Shown: positions 1 to 7,278, counted from the first letter of the stretch. The stretch is 17,425 bases of DNA from Alphaproteobacteria bacterium UBA7691 (GCA_002482765.1 DLGP01000138.1:932-18356); one strand, 5' to 3'. A program made the numbers and translations. The notes: generated by a model from the sequence alone, not told the origin.

Positions 1-239
1 CGGCAGCGGCAGGGCCGGCAGATTTGGTGTTGTTTGAAGGCGATGGCGATACGTTGCGCAAACTGGCGCTGGATTTGGCGGCGCAACCCGGCGCAATTGT
101 GCCGGTCTTCGGCATTCCCACCATCTCAGGCGATCTCCCGCCCGAGGATTATGCGCTGGAATGGCTTTGCGCCGAATATTGCATCAGCACCAATACGGCG
201 GCGGCCGGCGGTAATGCCAATCTGATGACCATCGGCTAG
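1..239 (+). CDS. putA: PutA C-terminal fragment (bifunctional proline dehydrogenase / L-glutamate-gamma-semialdehyde dehydrogenase), 5' end outside the window
   Basis: Only the last 78 codons are present, read in the frame beginning at base 3 and ending at TAG 237-239. The end of the peptide (EWLCAEYCISTNTAAAGGN followed by ANLMTIG) matches the conserved C-terminal motif of long PutA proteins, which closes the aldehyde dehydrogenase tunnel region; this is recognition from family knowledge, not an alignment. PutA oxidises L-proline to glutamate at the membrane in two steps (FAD proline dehydrogenase, then NAD-dependent P5C dehydrogenase). The catalytic domains lie upstream of the window, so activity cannot be judged. 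The next gene, a regulator, starts 60 bases downstream, and the gene after it makes a proline-type product, which supports a proline-metabolism neighbourhood. Confidence 0.85.
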   Translation, partial: AAAGPADLVLFEGDGDTLRKLALDLAAQPGAIVPVFGIPTISGDLPPEDYALEWLCAEYCISTNTAAAGGNANLMTIG

Positions 240-270
240 CCTGCTTGCCAGCAGGGCAAATTTTCTCTAC

Positions 271-278
271 ATGCAAAT
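271..278. promoter_or_regulatory. Half-site ATGCAAAT upstream of the XRE-cupin regulator gene
   Basis: ATGCAAAT lies 20 bases before the regulator's ATG. It is identical in type to the half-sites that form the inverted repeats at 1026-1092 in front of the reductase gene. The partner arm on the left is poor. It could be an autoregulatory contact of the XRE-cupin protein; this is inference from the shared motif. Confidence 0.35.
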
Positions 279-298
279 GGCATGTGCAGGGAGTTGTC

Positions 299-952
299 AT
301 GAGCCAGGCCAAGGCGGTCGCCAAGCAGATCGGCGCGCATATTCGTGCGGCGCGGCGCGAGCGCGGCCTGACCTTGCAGCAGCTGGGCGCGCTGACCAAT
401 CTTTCCGCCGCCTTCCTGTCGCGTATTGAGCGCGGCGAAGCGGGGGCTTCGATCGCCAACCTGATTGCGGTGGCCGGCTGTTTTGATATGCCGTTGCGCG
501 ATCTGTTTGAGCCTGGCGGCAGCAGTCAGCCGGCACGGCAATATTCGATCTCGCGTCGCGCCGAGCGCAAGGCCGAGCCGCCGGTGAAGGCCAAGGGCTA
601 TGCCTATCATCATCTCTCGGATCAATTGCCGGAGCCTGAAATCAGTGCGTTCCTGCTGGAATTTCCAGTGGGTGGCGAGCGCGATGTGGTGCTGCTGAGC
701 CATCCCGGCGAGGAAATTCTCTATCTGCTGGAAGGCCGCATTGAATTTCAGATCGATAGCGAGCGCTTCACGCTTGAGGCCGGCGATAGTGTGCATTTCA
801 ATTGCGAATTGCCGCATATGGGCCGCAATATCGGCAAGCTGCCGGCGCGTATGCTGATGGCGGTGACGCCGGCGCATGTGCATCCGCAGGCCCATCCCCC
901 GGCCAAGCCCCAGGTCAAACATCTGGCCAAGGCCAAGACAAACCGCCGCTGA
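299..952 (+). CDS. XRE-family regulator with C-terminal cupin sensor domain
   Basis: The 217-residue protein has an N-terminal helix-turn-helix of the XRE/Cro type (about residues 9-66, with RGLTLQQLGALTNLSAAFLS and RIERGE) and a small cupin fold (about 120-190, with HPGEEILYLLEGRIEF and ...LEAGDSVHFN). This two-domain layout is standard for one-component regulators whose cupin binds a small ligand and which often control amine or amino-acid catabolism. The ATG at 299 was chosen because AGGGAG ends 5 bases before it; upstream in-frame codons to 245 have no such site and encode no XRE sequence. The tail is rich in Pro, Lys and Ala and looks disordered. It lies between putA and a DpkA-like reductase, so it most likely responds to proline or a related imino acid. 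Candidate operator repeats lie at 271-278 and 1026-1092. Confidence 0.85.
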   Translation: MSQAKAVAKQIGAHIRAARRERGLTLQQLGALTNLSAAFLSRIERGEAGASIANLIAVAGCFDMPLRDLFEPGGSSQPARQYSISRRAERKAEPPVKAKGYAYHHLSDQLPEPEISAFLLEFPVGGERDVVLLSHPGEEILYLLEGRIEFQIDSERFTLEAGDSVHFNCELPHMGRNIGKLPARMLMAVTPAHVHPQAHPPAKPQVKHLAKAKTNRR

Positions 953-1025
953 CCCTTTCCCGACGATTGGCTGAGCCGCCCCCCTCGCAAAGAGCGGCCG
1001 GCAGCGCTCTTGCATATATTGCTGT

Positions 1026-1092
1026 TGCAAATCCATTTGCATCATATGCAAAGCCATGTAAGTATCCTGAAAAATTTGCATGTGGTGCAAAT
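1026..1092. promoter_or_regulatory. Operator cluster: overlapping TTTGCAT/ATGCAAA inverted repeats before the reductase gene
   Basis: Two nearly identical dyads are visible. ATTTGCATCATATGCAAAG at 1035-1053 has arms TTTGCAT and ATGCAAA separated by 3 bases. ATTTGCATGTGGTGCAAAT at 1074-1092 has the same layout with one arm mismatch. Their centres (1044 and 1083) are 39 bases apart. A further half-site TGCAAAT at 1026-1032 forms another inverted pair with ATTTGCA at 1035-1041. The set lies 41-107 bases before the reductase start. The XRE-cupin protein encoded just upstream is the natural candidate to bind here; binding is inferred. Confidence 0.6.
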
Positions 1093-1132
1093 TCTGGATT
1101 CCCGATTTGCCAAAGCGAAAGGAAGGCGCAGG

Positions 1133-2230
1133 ATGGAAGACACGATCAGGATGAGCTTGGCCGAGGTGCGTGCCACGGCTTTGGCGGCGCTGGCGGCGCA
1201 GGGTTTCAGCCCGGCCCATGCCGAAGCCATCGCCAATACCGTGACCATGGCCGAGCGCGATGAATGCCGCCATCACGGCCTGTTCCGCATGGCCTTCTAT
1301 GTGAACGCACTGCGTGCCGGTCAGGCTTCGCCGGATGCCGTGCCTACGCTGAGCGACCTGGCGCCGGGTGTGGTGAAAGTGGATGCGCATGGCGGCTTTT
1401 CGCCCTTGGCGCTGGAAGTGGGGCATCAGCCGCTGGCAGAGCGGGCACGCAGCCAAGGCATCGCCGCGCTGGCGGTGAATAACGCGCTCAATGTTGCCGC
1501 CCTGTGGCCCGAGGTGGAGCGGCTGGCCGAGGAAGGCCTGGTGGCTTTTGCCTATGTTTCGGCTATTCCTTATGTGGCGCCGGCTGGCGGCATCAAGCCG
1601 CTATTTGGCACCAACCCGATGGCCTTTGCCTGGCCGCGCGCCAATCATCCGCCGCTGGTATTCGACCAGGCTTCCAGCGCCAGCGCACGCGGCGAAATCC
1701 AGATTCGTCTACGCGATGGCAAGGCGCTGCCCGAAGGCTGGGCGATTGGCCCGGATGGTCAGCCGACCACCGATCCCAAAGTGGCGCTGGCCGGCGCGCA
1801 ATTGCCGTTCGGCGGCCATAAGGGCTCGTGTATTGCGCTGATGGTGGAATTGCTGGCCGGCCCGCTGGTGGGCGATGTGCTGAGCTATGAAGCCGGCGAA
1901 CGGGACAAGGCTAATACTGGCGCACCCTGCGGCGGCGAATTGGTGATTGCGATTGACCCGCTGCGTTGCATGGCTGGTGGCAATCGGGAAGCGCAATTGG
2001 CGCATGGCGAAAAGCTGTTTGAGCGTTTGCTGGAGCAGGAAGGCGCTCGGTTGCCGTCTGACCGGCGCTATGAGGCGCGTAAGCGCACGGCGGTGGAGGG
2101 CGTGCTGGTGCCGCGTTCGCTGCACGAAACCTTGCAGGATTTCTGCGCTGGCAAGGGCGCGGCCAAACTGGCGGCCTATGAAGGCGACATGTTGCTGCAT
2201 GAACAGCAGAGCAAGAGTGCCAAAGCATGA
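1133..2230 (+). CDS. dpkA: LDH2/MDH2-family oxidoreductase, probable Delta1-pyrroline/piperideine-2-carboxylate reductase (DpkA-like)
   Basis: The 365-residue protein belongs to the malate/L-lactate dehydrogenase type 2 fold. Stretches such as VAALWPEVE, GIKPLFGTNPMAFAWP, PLVFDQASS and LPFGGHKGSCIALMVELLAG resemble the DpkA branch, which reduces cyclic imino acids to L-proline or L-pipecolate with NADPH, more than plain malate dehydrogenases. The catalytic His is residue 48 in HHG; the preceding position is usually Ser (SHG) in this family, so His47 is unusual. The ATG at 1133 is preceded by AAGGAAGG at 1119-1126. The upstream in-frame extension to 1010 runs through the operator repeats and is rejected as coding. 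PutA and an XRE-cupin regulator lie upstream, and a PPOX flavoprotein overlaps at the 3' end by ATGA. An ureidoglycolate or malate substrate cannot be excluded. Confidence 0.75.
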   Translation: MEDTIRMSLAEVRATALAALAAQGFSPAHAEAIANTVTMAERDECRHHGLFRMAFYVNALRAGQASPDAVPTLSDLAPGVVKVDAHGGFSPLALEVGHQPLAERARSQGIAALAVNNALNVAALWPEVERLAEEGLVAFAYVSAIPYVAPAGGIKPLFGTNPMAFAWPRANHPPLVFDQASSASARGEIQIRLRDGKALPEGWAIGPDGQPTTDPKVALAGAQLPFGGHKGSCIALMVELLAGPLVGDVLSYEAGERDKANTGAPCGGELVIAIDPLRCMAGGNREAQLAHGEKLFERLLEQEGARLPSDRRYEARKRTAVEGVLVPRSLHETLQDFCAGKGAAKLAAYEGDMLLHEQQSKSAKA

Positions 2231-2877
2231 GCGACGGCAGCTATGCACCAACCGAGCTGACCCGGCTGCATCGGCGGCCGGATCGCGGCTCGTATGATCG
2301 CGCATTGATCCACGCCATCCTGGATGAAGCCCTGGTTTGCCATGTCGGCTTTGTGCTGGAGGGGCGCCCGCATGTCATCCCGACCTCGATCCTGCGCCAG
2401 GGCGAGTATGTTTATATCCACGGCAGCCCGAATAACCGCATGCTGAGCGCGCTGGCTGATGGTGCGCCGGCCTGTATCGAAGTGACCCTGGTTGATTCCC
2501 TGGTCGCCGGCCGTTCGGGTTTTGGTTGCAGCATGGATTACCGTTCGGTGGTGATCTATGCCTGCGGCGAGCGTGTGGAAGGCGCGGAAAAGCCGGCTAT
2601 CATCGATGCCATCGTGCAGGATTTGATCCCGGGCCATAAGGTGCGGCCACCAAAGCAGAAGGAGCTGGATGCCACGCTGGTGCTGCGTTTTCCGTTGCAG
2701 GAAGTGTCGGCCAAGGTGCGGGATCGCGGCGTGATCGATGTGGAGGAAGATTATGCCCGCGACGATCTCTGGGCTGGCGTGATTCCGCTGCGGATCACAG
2801 CTGGCGCGCCGCAGGATGATGCGCGGCTCAAGCCGGGCATCGCTACGCCGGATTTCGCCAAGCGCTACAAGCGGTAA
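2227..2877 (+). CDS. Pyridoxamine 5'-phosphate oxidase-fold flavoprotein (NimA-like / PPOX class)
   Basis: The 216-residue protein resembles the FMN-binding split-barrel family that includes NimA-type nitroimidazole reductases. It starts with YDRALIHAILDEALVCHVGF, then GRPHVIPTSILRQGEYVYIHGSPNNRML, and has a central RSVVIYACGERVEG strand pair, all typical of the split barrel. The exact reaction is unknown; members bind FMN, F420 or heme and reduce or oxidise small molecules. The start codon overlaps the reductase stop (ATGA at 2227-2230), so the two are probably translated together. No good Shine-Dalgarno precedes it, which fits coupling. The C-terminal tail (about residues 195-216) is polar and probably flexible. 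It may protect against or use a reactive imine intermediate, but this is speculation. Confidence 0.75.
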   Translation: MSDGSYAPTELTRLHRRPDRGSYDRALIHAILDEALVCHVGFVLEGRPHVIPTSILRQGEYVYIHGSPNNRMLSALADGAPACIEVTLVDSLVAGRSGFGCSMDYRSVVIYACGERVEGAEKPAIIDAIVQDLIPGHKVRPPKQKELDATLVLRFPLQEVSAKVRDRGVIDVEEDYARDDLWAGVIPLRITAGAPQDDARLKPGIATPDFAKRYKR

Positions 2878-2905
2878 TAGCTCAATTGGGCCGGATTTTT
2901 TATAT

Positions 2906-2920
2906 TGAGAATTATTATCA
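2906..2920. promoter_or_regulatory. Fur box upstream of the ECF sigma gene
   Basis: TGAGAATTATTATCA matches the 7-1-7 Fur consensus TGATAATNATTATCA at 13 of 14 defined positions and stands in an AT-rich patch inside otherwise GC-rich DNA. It lies 52 bases before the proposed sigma-factor ATG. A Fur site here predicts repression of the whole downstream iron cassette by iron-loaded Fur. Confidence 0.8.
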
Positions 2921-2972
2921 ACTACTGTAAGCCACAGGCTGAGGGTAAAAGATTACCTGATCGTATGTTTTG

Positions 2973-3512
2973 ATGGATGCCGCCGCCGCCATGGCTGAAA
3001 AGGACCGGTCGTCGCTGCTCAAGCTGCTCGTGCTGCATTACGAGGAGTTGACGCGCTATTTCAGCCGCCGCCTGGGTTCGCCCGGCTCGGCGAGTGAAGT
3101 GGTGCACGACACCTATTTGCGGCTTGAAGCCCTGGGCCAACTGCCGGATATCGCCAATCCACGGGCTTATCTATATCGCGTGGCGAGCAATATCGCACTC
3201 GACCGCCAACGCGCCGATAGCCGGCGCCGCAAATGGCAGGTGAGCGAGGAGCCGACGGTGGAATATGCCAGCCCGGCGCCATTGGCCGATGCCGCGCTTG
3301 AGCATAAACAGCGTTTGCGCCTGCTGACCCAGGCGGTGCAGGAATTGCCGCCGCGTTGCCGCGAGGTGTTTCTGATGCACAAGCTGGATGGTTTGAGCCA
3401 TGGCGAAATCGCCGCGCACCTGGGGATCAGCCGCAGCATGGTGGAAAAGCATATCATGCGGGCGCTGGCACATTGTCGTGATCGTTTGGGCCGTGATCGT
3501 TTGGGGCCATGA
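2973..3512 (+). CDS. FecI-like ECF sigma factor of an iron cell-surface signalling system
   Basis: The 179-residue protein has the two ECF regions: sigma-2 at about residues 14-78 (LVLHYEELTRYFSRRLGS, ...EVVHDTYLRLEAL, NPRAYLYRVASNIALDRQR) and sigma-4 at about 115-165 (LPPRCREVFLMHKLDGLSHGEIAAHLGIS). The spelling is that of FecI/PvdS-type factors, and the next genes are a FecR-like regulator and an STN-bearing TonB receptor, so its target is probably the receptor operon. The start is uncertain: ATG 2973 and ATG 2991 both lack a clear Shine-Dalgarno. The last codons hold a 15-bp tandem duplication (RDRLG twice). The gap to fecR is 139 bases, larger than the usual overlap. A Fur box precedes the gene. 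Confidence 0.88.
   Translation: MDAAAAMAEKDRSSLLKLLVLHYEELTRYFSRRLGSPGSASEVVHDTYLRLEALGQLPDIANPRAYLYRVASNIALDRQRADSRRRKWQVSEEPTVEYASPAPLADAALEHKQRLRLLTQAVQELPPRCREVFLMHKLDGLSHGEIAAHLGISRSMVEKHIMRALAHCRDRLGRDRLGP
3477..3506 (+). repeat. 15-bp tandem duplication at the 3' end of the sigma gene
   Basis: CGTGATCGTTTGGGC at 3477-3491 is followed directly by CGTGATCGTTTGGGG (14 of 15 identical). It is in frame and encodes RDRLG twice just before the stop codon. The copy probably arose by replication slippage, and the tail length is likely unimportant for sigma-4 function. Confidence 0.85.
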
Positions 3513-3651
3513 TTGCCGGATGGAAAAAAAGCCAGCTATGGGCATGAGGAAGCCGGCTGCCGGAGCGTCTATTGTATGCGGCAATAGCTTCCATGCCGTT
3601 TTGCCGACCTCTCACTTAACGCCGTAGCGCCGAAAATAGCCCCAGGTTTGC

Positions 3652-4671
3652 ATGTCTGGACCAGCCACACCACCCGAGCCACCGATGCTGCCGGATGCCA
3701 TGCCAGAGGCAGCCGGGGCGGTGCATGACTTGGTGCGCGAGGCGGCGGTGGCCTGGTTTGTGCGCCTGCAATCCGATGTGGCGAGCGAGGCCGAGCACAT
3801 AGCTTTTGCGGCATGGCTGGCGGCCGATCCGCTGCATGGCGCGGAATATCGCCGGCTTGGCGGCATCTGGCGCGATCTGGATGCGCTGCCTGATCCCCGC
3901 ACCAATGTCGCGCGGCAAGCGGCATGGCAACGTGGCATGCTCGCGCCATCGCGGCGGCGCCTGTTGCTTGGTGGTGGCGCTCTGGCGGCTGCTTCGGTGG
4001 CTGTGGCATATGCCGGCCTGGGCCGACAATGGCCGGCCTGGCTGGCTGGCGACATGGTGACCGGCACAGGCGAGCGCCGCAGTTTTGATTTGGCGGATGG
4101 CTCGCGGGTTGATCTGGATGCGGGTTCTGCGCTGAAACAATCTTTCAGCCCGGCTGAGCGACGCCTCACACTCCTTGAAGGCCGCGCCCGATTCTCTGTG
4201 GTGGCCGAAAACACGCGGCCTTTTGTGGTTGCTTGCGGCAATGGCACAGTGCAGGCGCTGGCTACAGCCTTTGTGGTGCATCGCCGGGCCAGATCGGTTG
4301 CGGTGGCGGTGCAGCAGGGCAGTGTGCAGGTAACGCTGCCGATGCAGCAGCTGCGCCTGAATGGCGGCCAGGCCATTGCCTATGATGCTGCCGGGCTACA
4401 ACCGGCGCAGCGCCAGGGCGACGAAGCCGAAACCGCCTGGCTGCGTGGCAAACTGGTTTTTGAGGATCGCCCCTTGGGCGATGTGGTGGCCGATCTAAAC
4501 CGCTATCGCAAGGGCATGATTTTGCTGCGTGATGAAAAGCTGGCCAGCTTGCGGGTGAATGGCCTGTTCGACCTGCATAAACCCGATGCCGCGCTGGAAG
4601 CCCTGGCGGTAAGCCTGCCGCTGCGTTTGCAGAAGATTGGCGGTTTTCTGGCATTGCTGCATCCGGCCTGA
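3652..4671 (+). CDS. FecR-family transmembrane regulator (anti-sigma / sigma activator)
   Basis: The 339-residue protein has an N-terminal cytoplasmic DUF4880-type segment (about residues 28-72: REAAVAWFVRLQSDVASEAE, AFAAWLAADPLHGAEYRRL), one membrane segment (about 103-121, LLLGGGALAAASVAVAYAG after Ser-Arg-Arg-Arg) and a periplasmic FecR domain starting near GERRSFDLADGSRVDLDAGSA. The end, with LVFEDRPLGDVVADLNRY and the NGLFDLHKPDAALEALA segment, resembles the STN-like module that contacts the receptor. FecR proteins carry the signal of the loaded outer-membrane receptor to the ECF sigma factor. The sigma gene is upstream and the receptor downstream, which is the canonical order. AGG 5 bases before ATG 3652 is a weak ribosome site; ATG 3685 and 3700 are alternatives that would remove only a non-conserved Pro-rich leader. 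Confidence 0.87.
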   Translation: MSGPATPPEPPMLPDAMPEAAGAVHDLVREAAVAWFVRLQSDVASEAEHIAFAAWLAADPLHGAEYRRLGGIWRDLDALPDPRTNVARQAAWQRGMLAPSRRRLLLGGGALAAASVAVAYAGLGRQWPAWLAGDMVTGTGERRSFDLADGSRVDLDAGSALKQSFSPAERRLTLLEGRARFSVVAENTRPFVVACGNGTVQALATAFVVHRRARSVAVAVQQGSVQVTLPMQQLRLNGGQAIAYDAAGLQPAQRQGDEAETAWLRGKLVFEDRPLGDVVADLNRYRKGMILLRDEKLASLRVNGLFDLHKPDAALEALAVSLPLRLQKIGGFLALLHPA

Positions 4672-4687
4672 GCCGGCGCTTTTTTTT
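4663..4687 (+). terminator. Possible weak intrinsic terminator or attenuator between fecR and the receptor gene
   Basis: CCGGC, loop CTGA, GCCGG, then CGC and eight T residues (4680-4687). The stem is only 5 bp and overlaps the fecR stop codon. It could set receptor expression apart from sigma/FecR expression, with the receptor having its own sigma-dependent promoter in 4688-4770. A chance hairpin is possible. Confidence 0.35.
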
Positions 4688-4771
4688 CAGAAACTTATTG
4701 AGGGGATGGCGTCTGGCCGGCGTCTTTGTTGATAACGATGCGATTGCGTCTCGTTTTCAATATTGGCGTAT

Positions 4772-4776
4772 AGGGG
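4772..4776 (+). promoter_or_regulatory. Ribosome binding site that selects the GTG start of the TonB receptor
   Basis: AGGGG directly abuts ATG 4777, leaving no spacer, but lies 6 bases before the in-frame GTG at 4783. The spacing therefore favours GTG; the two choices differ by only two residues before the signal peptide. Confidence 0.5.
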
Positions 4777-4782
4777 ATGATT

Positions 4783-7269
4783 GTGCATATCAAAGCGCGA
4801 AACCACCGCAAGCATTTTGTGGTTGCCGGTGCGGCCACCTCTGTTGTGGCTGCGATCATGGCTGGTTATCCGGCTGCTGCCTGGGCGCAATCGTCGGATA
4901 GAGTGGTGCCGAATAGAGCGGTGATAGCGCAGGCGACACCCAACCCGAGTGCTGTGGCCATCGCCTTCAATATTCCTGCCGGCCCGTTGCCGACGGCCCT
5001 GGCAAGCTTTGGCGAGCGTGTTGGCTTGCAGGTGCTGTATGCCGCCGAACTGGCGCGCGGCGTGATGTCGCCGGGCGTATCTGGCAGCATGACGCCGGAA
5101 GCGGCATTGCGCCGCCTGCTGGAAGGCTCGGGGCTGGCCTATCGTTTTGCCGGCCCGCATACCGTGACGTTGGAGCGGCGGCCTGCTGCCGCCACCAATC
5201 AGGGCGCGGCTAATCAGGCGTCTGGTGTGGTGGAACTACCGGCAGTCAGTGTGATCGGCACGGTGCAGTCGCGTTATGACAGCCGCCATGCCGATACCGC
5301 CACCCGCATGGGCCAGGATGTGGCCGATATTCCGCGCAGCATCGACATCATTCCGGAGCAGCTATTGCTCGACCAGCAGGCGCGCGAGTTGGAGGAAGTC
5401 TATCGCCTGGCGCCGAATGTGGTGAATGTGGATGGCTTCGGCGGCACGCGCGAGGATTATCTGATCCGTGGTTTCCGCCGCCGCGACGACATCTATCGCA
5501 ACGGTGTGCGGTTGAAGACCAATGGCCGGATTGATCCCAGCACGGTGGATAGTCTGCAAATCGTCAAGGGGCCGGTAGCCGATATGGGGCAGATGACCCC
5601 GGGTGGCCTGGTCAACATTGTGACCAAGAAGCCGCAATTCGATGATCAGCATAGTGTTGCCAGCGGCTTTGACGAACACGGCCAGCGCCGCTTGACCGCT
5701 GATAGCACCGGTGCCATCGGCGAAGGCCAGGATTTTGCTTACCGCGTGACGGCAGCATTGGAGGAAAGCGAAACCTTCCGCGCCCTTGATGTCAGCCGCC
5801 AGTTCCTGTCCTCGTCGCTGCTTTGGAGCGGCGAGAGCGGCGCCAGTGTCGGGATCAATTACGAATACACATCTGATAGCCGGCCGAATGATCGCGGCTT
5901 TTTCACCGTGGCGGCCGGCGGTGGCCGGCGCTCAATTGTCAGCGCATCGCCGAGCCAGCGTTTTGACGCGCCGAATATCAATGAACGCAATGCGGTGAGT
6001 AATCTGATTGAACTGGATACGGTGCTGCCGGTTCTGGGCAGCAACTGGAATCTGGAAAACAAGCTGGTTTATGCGCGCGAAACCACTGACGATATCCGCG
6101 CCGAAGTAACCAGTGTTTCGAATGCCGGTGTGCTGACTCGGCAAATTCAGGGCAATCGGGACCGTACACTGGAGACCAAGTTTGGCCGGCTGCAACTGGT
6201 TGGCGATACCAACCTGCTGCTGCCGGTGAAGCTGGCGGCAGGTGTGGAATATCACGAGCAGAGCGAGGATTGGATCAATTTCAGTGGTACCGCGCAGGTT
6301 GGCGGCACTATTTCCAACCCATCCAGTTTCACCGTAGTGGATAATTCCGGCACGCCAGCATCGCTGCTCAGCAGTGCTGTCAAGCAGCGTTCCTATGGCC
6401 CCTTTGCCCAGGCAGATTTTTCCCTGACCGACAATCTGAACCTGAATATTGGCCTGCGTTACGAATTTTTCCAGGGCCAGTTCCAGCAGCTGAACCAATT
6501 GACCAATGCTTTCAGCAGCGCCAGCCCGGGCCGCGATGGCAAGTTGACCAAGGGGCTTGGCCTGGTGTGGAAACCGGTCAAGGACTTGTCGCTATATGCC
6601 TCCTATGCCGATACGTTCCAATCGCAGAATATCTATGGCGGCAATGCCACAGTGGTTGTGCTGCCGCCGGAACAGGGCAGGCAATATGAAGCTGGTGCAA
6701 AATGGAATGCGCTGGATGGCAAGCTGTTCCTCACCGGCTCGGTATTTGAGATCCGCCAGAATAATGTGGTGGAGACGGTGAATGGCAATCCGGTGCTGAC
6801 CGGCGGCATCACCTCGCGTGGCACCGAAGTGGCAATGGTGGCCAATCCGCTGCCGGGCTTTAATCTGCGTACCAGCCTGGGCTTGCTGGATGCGGCGATC
6901 ATGAGCACCAGCGCCAGCACCAATGGCTTGCGCCCAACCAATGTGCCAACCATCACCGCCAATATCTGGGCCAGTTATGAAATCCAGGATCAGGCCAGCC
7001 CGCTGCATGGTCTGGGCTTTGGCGCTGGTATTTCCCATGTCGGCAATCGTTATGGCGATAGTGCGCATAACTTCGAGCTTGGCAGCTACACCCTGCTAGA
7101 TATTGGCATCTGGTATTACCTGCCGTTGCAAAACAAGCTGCGCGCCCGCTTTGATCTGGGCGTGAAGAATGTTGCCGATAGTGAGTATTTCACCGCATCG
7201 GGCGGCACCTATCGGATCAGTGTTGGCACGCCGCGCACGGCCTTTGGCGGTGTGCGCCTGGAATTCTGA
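4783..7269 (+). CDS. TonB-dependent siderophore receptor with N-terminal STN signalling domain
   Basis: The protein is about 828 residues. A signal peptide (about 1-35, positive start then a hydrophobic stretch ending AAAWA before QSS) is followed by an STN domain (about 60-134: AFNIPAGPLPTALASFGERV, SGSMTPEAALRRLLEGSGLAY), a TonB-box-like stretch (VVELPAVSVIG), a plug (about 168-285: DVADIPRSIDIIPEQLL, VYRLAPNVVNVDGFGG, YLIRGF, VDSLQIVKGPVADMGQMTPG, GLVNIVTKKPQ) and a 22-strand-type barrel ending in the Phe-terminal LEF. This matches ferrisiderophore receptors of the FpvA/FoxA/FhuE kind. The STN domain is the part that touches FecR, so ligand binding should switch on the upstream sigma factor. 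The ferric ligand cannot be told from sequence alone. Downstream genes for small membrane proteins and a PepSY protein start 10 bases later, in the same operon. Confidence 0.92.
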   Translation: MHIKARNHRKHFVVAGAATSVVAAIMAGYPAAAWAQSSDRVVPNRAVIAQATPNPSAVAIAFNIPAGPLPTALASFGERVGLQVLYAAELARGVMSPGVSGSMTPEAALRRLLEGSGLAYRFAGPHTVTLERRPAAATNQGAANQASGVVELPAVSVIGTVQSRYDSRHADTATRMGQDVADIPRSIDIIPEQLLLDQQARELEEVYRLAPNVVNVDGFGGTREDYLIRGFRRRDDIYRNGVRLKTNGRIDPSTVDSLQIVKGPVADMGQMTPGGLVNIVTKKPQFDDQHSVASGFDEHGQRRLTADSTGAIGEGQDFAYRVTAALEESETFRALDVSRQFLSSSLLWSGESGASVGINYEYTSDSRPNDRGFFTVAAGGGRRSIVSASPSQRFDAPNINERNAVSNLIELDTVLPVLGSNWNLENKLVYARETTDDIRAEVTSVSNAGVLTRQIQGNRDRTLETKFGRLQLVGDTNLLLPVKLAAGVEYHEQSEDWINFSGTAQVGGTISNPSSFTVVDNSGTPASLLSSAVKQRSYGPFAQADFSLTDNLNLNIGLRYEFFQGQFQQLNQLTNAFSSASPGRDGKLTKGLGLVWKPVKDLSLYASYADTFQSQNIYGGNATVVVLPPEQGRQYEAGAKWNALDGKLFLTGSVFEIRQNNVVETVNGNPVLTGGITSRGTEVAMVANPLPGFNLRTSLGLLDAAIMSTSASTNGLRPTNVPTITANIWASYEIQDQASPLHGLGFGAGISHVGNRYGDSAHNFELGSYTLLDIGIWYYLPLQNKLRARFDLGVKNVADSEYFTASGGTYRISVGTPRTAFGGVRLEF

Positions 7270-7278
7270 GGCGGGCCG

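Noticed and set aside
1010..1132. N-terminal extension of the reductase from a TTG codon
   Set aside because: It runs through the operator repeats, encodes non-family sequence and lacks a ribosome site, whereas ATG 1133 has a good one.
236..1456. Long open frame on the minus strand opposite the regulator and reductase genes
   Set aside because: It is antisense to two well-supported genes, has a low-complexity His/Arg/Gln-rich product with no recognisable domain, and follows from GC-biased codon use.
2878..2905. Possible terminator after the PPOX gene (GC-rich stretch followed by T residues)
   Set aside because: No inverted repeat of useful length precedes the T-run; only the short self-complementary CAATTG is present.
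4731..4746. Fur-box-like GATAACGATGCGATTG before the receptor gene
   Set aside because: Only the first hexamer fits the GATAAT pattern well; the rest is too far from consensus compared with the strong site at 2906-2920.
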